Under the pieces are notes generated by a model. The model ran no database searches. It was not told where the DNA came from and worked only from the letters and a program-made list of their open reading frames with translations. This document shows positions 10,654 to 18,984 of a stretch of DNA of 50,769 nucleotides, in pieces; position 1 is the stretch's first letter; every line of letters begins with the position of its first letter. Position numbers and translations under genes: made by a program. The stretch is from Enterobacter sp. GTDB lineage: Bacteria; Pseudomonadota; Gammaproteobacteria; Enterobacterales; Enterobacteriaceae. The stretch is taken from contig JALCNW010000029.1 of assembly GCA_022649305.1 (NCBI GenBank), positions 1-50,769 of the forward strand, written 5' to 3'.

Positions 10654-12270
10654 ATGAGCGATTTGCAGCCTTTTACGATGACGCACAAGCGCCCAATGAA
10701 GCTCAACACCCTGGTCACGTTGATGGTAAGCAGCGTCATTGGCTCCGTTCTGCTGGTCATCTTTGCGCTCTATTTTATGCAGATTACCAGCGCGACACGG
10801 GACGGAGTACGGGATACCGCGCTGGCTATCGCCAGAACGATGGCCGATAGCCCCGACATTAAACGTGGCCTGCTGTTGTCCCCGGATAAAAACCTTATTC
10901 AGCCCATCGCAGAGGCCGTAACGGCGCGCAACGATCTGCTGTTTGCGGTGGTCACCAATATGCAGGGCGTCCGCTTTTCCCATCCTGATAGCAGCCTGCT
11001 CGGCAAACATTTTATTGGCAATGATATTAAACCCGCCCTTGAAGGCCGGGAGAATGTCGCGGTGAATCGTGGGGTGCTGGCAGAAGCGCTGCGCGTCTTC
11101 ACGCCGGTCTATGACAATCAAAGCCGGCAAATCGGCGTCGTTGCCATTGGCATTTCGTTAAACAAAGTCGATGAAGAGATTGCTCGCAGCCGCTGGAGCG
11201 TTATCTGGACGGTATTGTTCAGCGCGCTGATGGGCTCGCTTGGGATCTGGGGGCTGGTACACATACTTAAGCGTGTCCTTTTCGGCCTCGAGCCTTACGA
11301 AATCTCGGCGCTGTTTGAACAACGCCAGGCGATGTTGCAATCGCTCAAAGAAGGCGTCATTGCCGTCGACAGCCAGGGCCGCGTGACGATGATTAACCAC
11401 GCCGCACGGCAGATATTGCTTTTGCCTGCGAATAAAGCAAACGAAGCCAATCACGTCCCGATGCTCGCCTCCTTGCGTCGGGTGTCGCAAACCGGTAAGG
11501 CGTTGCAGGATCAAGAGATCGACTGCAACGGTCGACTGCTGTTGTGCAACACCTTTCCCGTCAAAAGCCAGACAAAGGTCATTGGGGCGATCAGTACCTT
11601 TCGCGACAAAACTGAAATCAGGCAGCTCATGCAGCGTATGGATGGCATGGTGAGCTACGTCGATGCGCTGCGTACGCATTCCCACGAATTTATGAACAAG
11701 CTGCACGTTATCCTGGGTCTGCTGCACATGAAGCGTTATGACAAGCTCGAAGAGTATGTTATTCAGACCGCGCAAAATTATCAGACGGATATCGGCGCTA
11801 TTCAGCGCAGGATCAAATCGCCGGTGATTGCAGGCTTCCTGCTGGGCAAAATCAACCGTGCTCACGAAGCGGGTTTCAGCCTGACGCTGGCGGAGGAGTG
11901 CCTGGTGCCGGATACTCCAAATGAGGAGCAGGTGACGGTGCTGATCACCGTGCTCGGCAATCTTATCGAGAACGCGCTGGATGCGATGACCGGCCAGGCC
12001 GAAGGCGAAGTTGGCCTGTTACTGCACTATCAGAACGGCTGGTTAAGCTGCGAGGTCAGCGATGATGGCCCGGGCATAGATCCCGCGCGGCTTGAGCATA
12101 TTTTTACCAAAGGCTTCTCGACCAAAGGTGAAAACCGCGGTGTGGGATTGTTCCTTGCCCGTCAGCAGCTGGAGAAATTAGGCGGTGATATTACCGTTGA
12201 ATCAGAGCCTGGCGTCTTTACCCAATTTTTTGTTCAGATCCCCTGGGATAGCGAGAGGAAAATCGCGTGA
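10654..12270 (+). CDS. dcuS: DcuS-type C4-dicarboxylate sensor histidine kinase
   Basis: 538 residues, CitA/DcuS family. TM1 (about 20-43), periplasmic PAS sensor (about 45-180), TM2 (about 183-205), cytoplasmic PAS (about 215-320), dimerisation helix with phospho-acceptor His344 in HSHEFMNKLH, then a catalytic domain with NLIENALDAM (N box), DDGPGID and GVGLFL (G boxes). The ligand residues known from E. coli DcuS are present at the same numbers: Arg107, His110, Arg147 and Phe149. It should therefore sense fumarate, succinate or malate. ATG 10654 has GGAG five bases upstream. The ATGA overlap with dcuR indicates translational coupling. Confidence 0.93.
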   Translation: MSDLQPFTMTHKRPMKLNTLVTLMVSSVIGSVLLVIFALYFMQITSATRDGVRDTALAIARTMADSPDIKRGLLLSPDKNLIQPIAEAVTARNDLLFAVVTNMQGVRFSHPDSSLLGKHFIGNDIKPALEGRENVAVNRGVLAEALRVFTPVYDNQSRQIGVVAIGISLNKVDEEIARSRWSVIWTVLFSALMGSLGIWGLVHILKRVLFGLEPYEISALFEQRQAMLQSLKEGVIAVDSQGRVTMINHAARQILLLPANKANEANHVPMLASLRRVSQTGKALQDQEIDCNGRLLLCNTFPVKSQTKVIGAISTFRDKTEIRQLMQRMDGMVSYVDALRTHSHEFMNKLHVILGLLHMKRYDKLEEYVIQTAQNYQTDIGAIQRRIKSPVIAGFLLGKINRAHEAGFSLTLAEECLVPDTPNEEQVTVLITVLGNLIENALDAMTGQAEGEVGLLLHYQNGWLSCEVSDDGPGIDPARLEHIFTKGFSTKGENRGVGLFLARQQLEKLGGDITVESEPGVFTQFFVQIPWDSERKIA

Positions 12271-12986
12271 TAAATGTCTTAATTGTCGATGATGATGCCA
12301 TGGTGGCCGACCTTAACCGTCTGTACGTGAATCGGGTTGAGGGTTTTAGCTGCTGTGGTGTCGCCTCCACGCTCAGTCAGGCCGAAGCGGCCATCAATAA
12401 TCACACGCAGCCCGTCGATCTAGTGCTGCTCGATGTGTATATGCAGCAGGATAACGGTCTGGATCTCTTGCCCGTTATCCGCTCGTCCGGTCGCCCCATT
12501 GATGTGATCATGATTTCATCGGCGTCCGATGCGGCAACCGTTCAGACCTCCATGCACTACGGCGTCGTGGACTATTTGATTAAGCCTTTTCAGTTTCCAC
12601 GCTTTGAAGAAGCGCTTAACGGCTGGAAGGAAAAGAAGCAGCTGATGGGCTCTCATCAGTATTACGAGCAGGCGGAAGTGGACCGCTTGTTACACGGTGG
12701 CGCGCCTGAATTAGCCGACAGCAAACGCCTGCCGAAAGGGCTTACCCCTCAGACGTTGCGCACTATCTGTCAGTGGATTGACGGGCATCCGGCGGTGGAA
12801 TTTTCCACCGACGATCTGGCAAATGCGGTGAGTATTTCGCGGGTGTCTTGCCGTAAATACCTGATTTGGCTGGCGCAGATTAATATTCTGTTCACCAGCA
12901 TTCACTATGGTGCCACCGGGCGTCCGGTATACCGTTATCGCCTGCAAGCCGATCAGAGCGGGCTTCTCAGGCAATACTGCCAGTAA
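12267..12986 (+). CDS. dcuR: DcuR-type response regulator
   Basis: 239 residues, the same length as E. coli DcuR. An N-terminal receiver domain has the acidic pair DDD at 8-10, phospho-acceptor Asp56 (LLDVYM) and Lys in the LIKPF motif. A linker is followed by a C-terminal CitB-type helix-turn-helix (LPKGLTPQTLRTICQWI ... ISRVSCRKYL). It activates genes for anaerobic C4-dicarboxylate use; the neighbouring transporter, fumarase and fumarate reductase are obvious candidate targets. It overlaps dcuS by 4 bases and the convergent apbE by 20. Confidence 0.95.
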   Translation: MINVLIVDDDAMVADLNRLYVNRVEGFSCCGVASTLSQAEAAINNHTQPVDLVLLDVYMQQDNGLDLLPVIRSSGRPIDVIMISSASDAATVQTSMHYGVVDYLIKPFQFPRFEEALNGWKEKKQLMGSHQYYEQAEVDRLLHGGAPELADSKRLPKGLTPQTLRTICQWIDGHPAVEFSTDDLANAVSISRVSCRKYLIWLAQINILFTSIHYGATGRPVYRYRLQADQSGLLRQYCQ

Positions 12987-13932
12987 CACGATAGCGGCTG
13001 TCGAGCAGCGTAAAGCGGAAATGGTTCAGGGAGGAGATCACCACCTCCCTGGCTTTAGTGACAAAGATTGCCTCAATATCCAGTTGCGAGCGCAGCGCCG
13101 CGCACCCTTTTTCAATACCCATCCCGTAAACGAGCGTGGTCCAGATATCGCCGTCGATCGAGTCACCCGAGATAATGGTTACGCTGTCCAGCTCATTATC
13201 CAGCGGATAGCCGGTACGTGGATTGAGGATATGATGATAGCGCTGACCATCACACTCGAAAAAGCGCTCATAAGTTCCCGATGTGACCACTGATTTATTT
13301 TCAACCTCAATCGTACCGATGAGTTCATCTGCTTTCCCGAAAGGTTTCTTGAGCCCTACGCTCCATCCCCCTTCTGGCGATCCTAACGTCTGGACGTTAC
13401 CGCCGAGGTTGATCAATCCCAGCGTTTGCCCCTCTCTGCGCAGGTAATCCCGCACTCTGTCGGCAATATAGCCTTTTGCAATGGCACCGAGATCGATCTC
13501 CATCCCCGAACGGGTGAGAAACACACTACAAGCATCGTCGTTGAGCTGAACATCAGCCGGGTTTGTGACTGCCAGCAGCGTCTGAATCTCATCATCATGC
13601 GGCACGCGATTGCCTTTGAAACCTATTTTCCAGCATTTGACGAGCGGACCGATAGCCAGGTTAAACGCACTATCATCAATCTGACTTGCCGCTTTCGCGC
13701 AGCGGATCAGCTCAAAAACCGGACGGCTGACGACGACCGGATGTCGCCCGGCGGCGTGGTTAATGTCCATGACCTCGGACTCAGCCCGATTGACGGTGAG
13801 CAGATTTTCGTACTGTTTAATGAGACGAAACACTTGAGAGGCCAGCGCTTCGTCATGTGAAAAGAGCTTCAGGAGAATGGGAGAACCCATCAATACGGCG
13901 GAATAGCTGTAGACGCGATTATCGGCAGACAT
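12967..13932 (-). CDS. apbE: ApbE-type FMN transferase (cytoplasmic)
   Basis: 321 residues. ApbE proteins move FMN from FAD onto a Thr/Ser of a target protein using Mg. Diagnostic stretches: LGAIAKGYIADRV, LINLGGNVQTLG, HHILNPRTGYP and DSIDGDIWTT. Unlike the usual periplasmic ApbE lipoproteins, there is no signal peptide or lipobox at the N-terminus (MSADNRVYSYSAVLMGSPI), so it should act in the cytoplasm. The next gene in the same direction encodes a cytoplasmic protein with an FMN_bind flavinylation motif, its evident substrate. ATG 13932 has an AAGGAGA site. A REP pair separates it from that upstream gene. Confidence 0.93.
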   Translation of the reverse strand: MSADNRVYSYSAVLMGSPILLKLFSHDEALASQVFRLIKQYENLLTVNRAESEVMDINHAAGRHPVVVSRPVFELIRCAKAASQIDDSAFNLAIGPLVKCWKIGFKGNRVPHDDEIQTLLAVTNPADVQLNDDACSVFLTRSGMEIDLGAIAKGYIADRVRDYLRREGQTLGLINLGGNVQTLGSPEGGWSVGLKKPFGKADELIGTIEVENKSVVTSGTYERFFECDGQRYHHILNPRTGYPLDNELDSVTIISGDSIDGDIWTTLVYGMGIEKGCAALRSQLDIEAIFVTKAREVVISSLNHFRFTLLDSRYRVTGSIA

Positions 13933-13949
13933 GCGTTGTCTCCTTTGTT

Positions 13950-14016
13950 TGTAGCCCCGGCAAGCGTCGCGCCGCCGGGGAAATTACCGGATGACGCTGC
14001 GCTTATCCGGCCTACA
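13950..14016. repeat. REP/BIME repeat pair between frd and apbE
   Basis: Two inverted REP-like units. The first (13950-13980) is GTAGCCCCGG-CAAGCGTCGC-GCCGCCGGGG. The second (13985-14016) is CCGGATGACGCTGCGCTTAT followed by CCGGCCTACA. Both match recalled enterobacterial REP consensus forms. In a same-strand frd-apbE operon this could stabilise the upstream frd mRNA or lower apbE output. Confidence 0.75.
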
Positions 14017-14027
14017 ATATGGCTGGC

Positions 14028-16808
14028 CTACGCCATTTTTGAACGCATCGCCGCCTGATGTCCGGCAAGGGTACCAAAAATAATAATATCTGCCACCGCG
14101 TTCCCACCGATACGGTTCCCGCCGTGGATCCCACCGACCACTTCACCTGCCGCGAACGCACCGGGAAGGATGTTGTGCTCGCTATCGAGCACGCAGGTTT
14201 GCGTATTGATCGTCACGCCGCCCATGGTGTGATGCACGCCTGGGGCGATACGAATAGCGTGGAATGGCCCCTCGTTAATCGGGGCACGCAGCGCGGTGGT
14301 GCGACCAAAGTCGTCGTCATGCTGTTTTTCAACAAAGCCGTTGTAGCGCTCAAGCGTGGCCAGGAAAGCGTGATGATCCATACCCAGCGCCTCGGCCAGG
14401 GCCTTCGGTGAGCTGGCGCTGGTGACAAACCCTTTCGCAATGTACTCGTCTGCGGCTTTATTTTTCGCGCGAACATGCTCGTCAAAAACGATATACGCAT
14501 ACTTCTCTGGCAGCGCGATAATCTCTGCAGAAACTTTGTCGCGGGTTTCCATTTCGTTGAAGAAACGACGGCCTTCCTGGCTAACCAGAATCGCCCCACC
14601 GCCACGGATGGATTCAGAAATCAGGTAGGAGGTGTTCTGCTCAACGGTCGGGTGAATCTGGATTTCTCCCATGTCCACCGTGCCTGCGCCAATACGCTCC
14701 AGCAACGCAATGCCACCGCCGGTCGCGCCTTTATGGTTGGTCGTCACAAAACCATCGAGATCCGGGCGGTATTTCACCACCATCTGGCTATTCGCACTGA
14801 AACCGCCGGTCGCCATAATCACGCTTCGGGTCGATACGGCGATCGTTTCATTCTCTTCCGTTATCAACTGCACGCCGGTGACTTCGCCGTTTTCGAAAAT
14901 AATGTCGCTAACGGAGGTATCCAGCATCACGTCGATATGGCGTTTATTCACGTTCCGCACCAGGCCGCTAATCAGGTAACCCCCTACCGCAGAACCGTCT
15001 TTTGGACGGTGCGTACGGTCAATGCTCATCCCGCCAGTCGTGGTGATGTCATTCAGCATGATGCCGCGCGTGGCCAGCCACTCAATGGCATCCGGCGCAT
15101 TTTCGACAAAGCGGCGCAGCAGTTCAGGGTTGTTCCTGTTTTGCCCGCCCTTCAGGGATTCCTGATAGAACAGCTCTTTACTGTCCTGAATACCCTTCAC
15201 ACGCTGAAAACGCGTCTCTGCCGCATTCATCCCGGCGGAGGCTTTAATGGTATTCCCGCCAATCGTTGGCATTTTCTCAACGATCAGCACGCTTGCGCCT
15301 TCATCGTGCGCCTGAATAGCTGCGGCTAACCCTGCGCCACCGCTACCCACCACGACCACATCGACGCATTTAGCCATATTAGGGTCAACGCCCTCTTCCG
15401 CCGCCAGCACTTTGCTGGATTTGGTCATCGCCTTCGACACCGCCTTTTTCACGGCTTCGCTCTGGCTGGTGGCACCGGTGATGGCGTCCACGTGCGGGGT
15501 GTTCGCGTCGAGAATGCGGCTGCGGATCTCTTCAAAACTGGTGACAAACTCCACGTCGTGGTCCGGGCCTGTGGCCAGCGCGATATCCGCGATGCGGTCC
15601 GTTTCCAGGCTCACGTTGATGACCAGTTCATTGGCCTCATCCTGCACTTTCTCGACAAAAACACCGGGTTTGAATTTTGACTCAGCCATGCTCATATCGC
15701 GGATCATCGCTTCAACCAGCGAGAAGCGCCACAGCGGCTCAGGTATGTGCAGTGACTCACGCCTGGTGCTATCCATAAACAGCTCCAGCGTTTCGCCGTT
15801 GCTGATACGGTCAGTCCAGTCGGGATAAGCTATGGTCGCGCGACCCACAGCAATCAAATCGTAGCCATTATCCAGCGCGTCGTTAACATCCACGGCATTG
15901 ACCACCCCGCCCACGCCCATTACCGGAACTTGTGCGAGCGTGTCGGAACGCATTGCGCGGTATTGGGTAATAAGCGGCGTCGGATCTTGCGTATCGACAA
16001 TTGAGGAGCGTAGCGTCGCGCCCACTGAGAAGTGCAGGTAATCCACGCCGCGCGCGGCCAGTTTCTCCAGCAGATACAGGGTGTCGTCAAAGCGAATCCC
16101 CGGAACTTCCATCTCTTCAGGTGAGAAACGATAGCCAATGATGAACGCATCATCAGCGTACTGGCGCACCATTTTGTGAGTGATTTCCAGCACCGCCAGC
16201 GGGAATTTTGCGCGGTTATCGCGGCTGCCGCCCCACTCGTCATCACGCTGGTTCGAATTTGGCGAGTAGAACTGCTGAATTAGATAGGTATTGGCCCCGT
16301 GAATTTCGACGCCGTCAAATCCCGCCTGAATAGCGCGACGCACGGCTTCGCCGAATTTGCCGATCATGCCTTCGACTTCTTCACCCGTTAACGCAACCGG
16401 TGTCGCAGCGCCCGCGCGCGGCGCTGCGACGGCGCTTGGGCCCACCGGAGTGCGCCCGCCAATCAACAGGGGATCAACCATGCGTCCGCCGTGATAAATT
16501 TGCAGCACGGCTTTCGAACCTCGGGACTGAATAGCGTCGGCAATCTTTGCCAGGCCAGCGATTTTCTCGTCATTATCGATGCCAATCGCGCCGGGGAAGG
16601 CCAGCCCCAAATCGTCAACAAAACAGCATTCAACAATGATGGCACCGATGCTGCCCGAGCGAGCACGATAGTACTCCACCAGCTCACTCGTTACCGTGCC
16701 GTCGTAATACCCCGTACAGGTGGTCATGGGTGCCATTAACAAACGGTTTTTGAGTTCTGTGCCATTCGGTAAAGTGAAAGGACTTAAGATTCGTTCGTTC
16801 GTGCTCAT
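14028..16808 (-). CDS. Cytoplasmic NADH:fumarate reductase-type flavoprotein (OYE + FMN_bind + FAD_binding_2)
   Basis: 926 residues without signal peptide. Residues 1-350 form an old-yellow-enzyme barrel (LMAPMTTCTGYYDG, HGANTYLIQQFYSPNSNQRDDEWGG), expected to hold FMN and oxidise NAD(P)H. Residues about 375-465 form an FMN_bind domain with flavinylation motif DAITGAT (Thr447 the likely acceptor). Residues about 480-926 form a fumarate-reductase flavoprotein domain: GSGGAG (488-493), IHPTVEQ, METRDKVSAE, HHTMGG and GNRIGGNAVAD, covering the catalytic His/Arg set. Enzymes of this architecture from Klebsiella are reported to be NADH:fumarate oxidoreductases. GGAG lies eight bases before ATG 16808. 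apbE follows in the same direction. Urocanate or another enoate as substrate cannot be excluded. Confidence 0.9.
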   Translation of the reverse strand: MSTNERILSPFTLPNGTELKNRLLMAPMTTCTGYYDGTVTSELVEYYRARSGSIGAIIVECCFVDDLGLAFPGAIGIDNDEKIAGLAKIADAIQSRGSKAVLQIYHGGRMVDPLLIGGRTPVGPSAVAAPRAGAATPVALTGEEVEGMIGKFGEAVRRAIQAGFDGVEIHGANTYLIQQFYSPNSNQRDDEWGGSRDNRAKFPLAVLEITHKMVRQYADDAFIIGYRFSPEEMEVPGIRFDDTLYLLEKLAARGVDYLHFSVGATLRSSIVDTQDPTPLITQYRAMRSDTLAQVPVMGVGGVVNAVDVNDALDNGYDLIAVGRATIAYPDWTDRISNGETLELFMDSTRRESLHIPEPLWRFSLVEAMIRDMSMAESKFKPGVFVEKVQDEANELVINVSLETDRIADIALATGPDHDVEFVTSFEEIRSRILDANTPHVDAITGATSQSEAVKKAVSKAMTKSSKVLAAEEGVDPNMAKCVDVVVVGSGGAGLAAAIQAHDEGASVLIVEKMPTIGGNTIKASAGMNAAETRFQRVKGIQDSKELFYQESLKGGQNRNNPELLRRFVENAPDAIEWLATRGIMLNDITTTGGMSIDRTHRPKDGSAVGGYLISGLVRNVNKRHIDVMLDTSVSDIIFENGEVTGVQLITEENETIAVSTRSVIMATGGFSANSQMVVKYRPDLDGFVTTNHKGATGGGIALLERIGAGTVDMGEIQIHPTVEQNTSYLISESIRGGGAILVSQEGRRFFNEMETRDKVSAEIIALPEKYAYIVFDEHVRAKNKAADEYIAKGFVTSASSPKALAEALGMDHHAFLATLERYNGFVEKQHDDDFGRTTALRAPINEGPFHAIRIAPGVHHTMGGVTINTQTCVLDSEHNILPGAFAAGEVVGGIHGGNRIGGNAVADIIIFGTLAGHQAAMRSKMA

Positions 16809-17420
16809 AATAGAAACTCCAAACTTTAAAATTGAAATTCAAGAATTCTTTATCGGATTCGTTTTTGGTTAATTTTTTTGCCGATGTCATGGTATTAATA
16901 TAGCGATATTTTTAGTTACTAAAGCTATTACGTTAGTTAATAAACTATTTAATCCCTGCAATAACATTATTACTACATTGGTGTTATCCATATTAATATT
17001 GGATGTTTACATTTAAATAAATATCATTAACGTACTCGTTACTTTCAATAAATGACAACCATCAAATGCAACCCTTTAAAATCAGCAAGTTAGATAACAT
17101 AATCGTTTGCGTATAATTGCCAAATGAGAATTTATCGCAACCTTAATGATAATATCCACATAACTCATTGGGGTTATTTAACGACGCTCAAAAATACATC
17201 TGAAATTCTCATTTCTTGATCGTGATCAATAGAATTGACCTTCAGAAGCGCAATATATAAATATCATTTATTTTTAATTTAACGCATCCAAATATGCGTT
17301 GAATCGCTATTAGAGAAATGAGTAATCCGCACCTTAAATAACTAAAGAAAGCAAAGAAACTAAAAAAGGCGCGAACGCATTTCTGAGAAATCCAATTCCT
17401 AACAACTTAAGACGCAAACT
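16809..17420. promoter_or_regulatory. Divergent regulatory region of the fumarate module
   Basis: 612 AT-rich bases separate the fumarate reductase (minus) from the transporter (plus); there is no credible ORF. Besides the FNR box annotated separately, the transporter side has TTGACC (17235-17240) and TATATA/TATAAA (17254-17261). DcuR sites are too degenerate to call by eye. The size and content suggest several regulators, probably FNR and DcuR. Confidence 0.6.
17216..17229 (+). promoter_or_regulatory. FNR binding site
   Basis: TTGAT-CGTG-ATCAA is a perfect FNR consensus palindrome. Its centre (17222.5) lies about 42 bases before the start point expected from the TATATA/TATAAA element at 17254-17261, the class II activator position. 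This predicts anaerobic induction of the transporter and possibly the fumarase. Confidence 0.82.
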
Positions 17421-18929
17421 ATGAAAGAAAATACAGCTGTAACGCCCCCGGTGGCGAGCAAGCCGAAAGACGGAAGCAAAAATCGTCTGCTGATGATGGC
17501 CCTGCCCATCATCGTTGCAGTGGTTCTGCTTTTTGTTCCAGTACCGGAAGGACTGCCGCCTTACGCCTGGCACTACTTCGCGATTTTTGTTGGCGTCATT
17601 GTCGGATTGATCTTCGAGCCTCTACCGGGCGCGGTGATTGGTTTGACCGGGGTGGTTGCCATCGCCCTGTGCAGCCAGTGGGTGTTATTCAGCCCGGAGC
17701 AGCTGGCAGATCCGCAGTTCAAGCTGGCGGGAGCCTCGTTTAAATGGGCGGTAAGCGGGTTCGGTAACTCCACCGTCTGGCTTATCTTCGGTGCCTTTAT
17801 GTTCGCAGCGGGCTACGACAAAACCCGTTTCGGTCGCCGCCTGGCGCTGATTTTGGTGAAATACCTGGGCCGTCGCAGCCTGACGCTTGGCTACGCCATT
17901 ACCTTTGCCGACCTGTTGCTGGCACCGTTTACGCCGTCCAACACCGCGCGTAGCGGCGGGACTATCTACCCGATCATTGCCAACCTGCCACCGCTGTACG
18001 GCTCAAAGCCCAACGACCCAAGCGCGCGTAAAATTGGCTCCTATCTGATGTGGGTGGCGATCACCGCAGCATGTATCACCAGCTCAATGTTCCTTTCAGC
18101 CCTTGCGCCGAATCTGTTGGCCCTGGCATTGGTGAAAAGCATTGTGGGTATCGACATCTCATGGGGTACCTGGTTTATCGCCTTCCTGCCAGTGGGCGTG
18201 CTGCTGATTCTGGTGATGCCGCTGCTGGCCTACTGGCTCTACCCACCTGAAGTCAAAATTAACGACGAAGTTCCGCTGTGGGCGAGCCGCGAGCTTGAGA
18301 AGCTGGGCAAACTATCCCGCAATGAAATCCTGCTGCTGATCTTCGTATGCTGCGCGCTGATGATGTGGATCTTCGCCGCAGCCTGGATTGAACCCGCGTT
18401 AGCCGCCCTGTTAATCGTTGGACTGATGCTGTGGACCGGCGTGCTGGAGTGGAACGACATCACCGGCAATAAAGCCGCCTGGAACACCTTTGTCTGGTTT
18501 GCCACTCTGGTCGCGCTTGCTGATGGCCTTTCTACCACGGGCTTTATCGGTTGGCTGGGGAAAGAAGGCGGCATGCTGATGAGCGGTATCTCGCCGGGTA
18601 CAGCAACCATCGTCCTGCTGCTGGCGTTCTACCTACTGCACTACCTGTTTGCCAGTACCACCGCGCACACCACCGCGCTGCTGCCTGCGATGTTGACCAT
18701 CGCCGCCACCATTCCCGGCATGAACATGGAAGTGTTCGTCCTGCTGATGGTCACGTCACTGGGCATCATGGGGATCATCACCCCTTACGGCACTGGTCCT
18801 AGCCCGATTTACTACGGCAGCGGCTATCTGCCAACCAAAGATTACTGGCGTCTCGGCACTATTTTTGGCGCCATCTTCCTGGCCGCCCTGCTGCTGATCG
18901 GTTACCCGTGGATGTCTATGATGTTCTGA
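17421..18929 (+). CDS. DASS family dicarboxylate/anion transporter (TtdT/CitT-like)
   Basis: 502 residues, divalent anion:sodium symporter family. About 12 membrane helices follow a hydrophilic N-terminus of about 20 residues. The signature segments LAPFTPSNTARSGGTIYPI and ITPYGTGPSPIYYGSGYLPTKDYWRLG closely resemble E. coli TtdT (tartrate/succinate antiporter) and CitT. It probably exchanges a C4-dicarboxylate for succinate, which fits the neighbouring fumarase, fumarate reductase and DcuSR. ATG 17421 has only a weak upstream AAGACG. It ends before a terminator placed ahead of the fumarase. Confidence 0.9.
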   Translation: MKENTAVTPPVASKPKDGSKNRLLMMALPIIVAVVLLFVPVPEGLPPYAWHYFAIFVGVIVGLIFEPLPGAVIGLTGVVAIALCSQWVLFSPEQLADPQFKLAGASFKWAVSGFGNSTVWLIFGAFMFAAGYDKTRFGRRLALILVKYLGRRSLTLGYAITFADLLLAPFTPSNTARSGGTIYPIIANLPPLYGSKPNDPSARKIGSYLMWVAITAACITSSMFLSALAPNLLALALVKSIVGIDISWGTWFIAFLPVGVLLILVMPLLAYWLYPPEVKINDEVPLWASRELEKLGKLSRNEILLLIFVCCALMMWIFAAAWIEPALAALLIVGLMLWTGVLEWNDITGNKAAWNTFVWFATLVALADGLSTTGFIGWLGKEGGMLMSGISPGTATIVLLLAFYLLHYLFASTTAHTTALLPAMLTIAATIPGMNMEVFVLLMVTSLGIMGIITPYGTGPSPIYYGSGYLPTKDYWRLGTIFGAIFLAALLLIGYPWMSMMF

Positions 18930-18935
18930 TTTCTG

Positions 18936-18969
18936 ACCGCCGGGTTTATCCCCCGGCGGTTTTATTTTT
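18936..18969 (+). terminator. Intrinsic terminator between transporter and fumarase
   Basis: Stem ACCGCCGGG (18936-18944) with CCCGGCGGT (18952-18960), then TTTATTTTT. It ends just upstream of the fumarase ribosome site, so it may act as an intra-operon attenuator setting the transporter:fumarase ratio. I see no separate strong promoter between the two genes. Confidence 0.82.
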
Positions 18970-18984
18970 GTGGAGCAATACGCT

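Noticed and set aside
11158..11865. 235-codon open frame on the minus strand
   Set aside because: Antisense to dcuS, where every kinase and ligand-binding motif is present on the plus strand.
14475..15329. 284-codon open frame on the plus strand
   Set aside because: Lies wholly inside the fumarate reductase gene, which has strong domain evidence on the other strand; composition is typical of an antisense frame.
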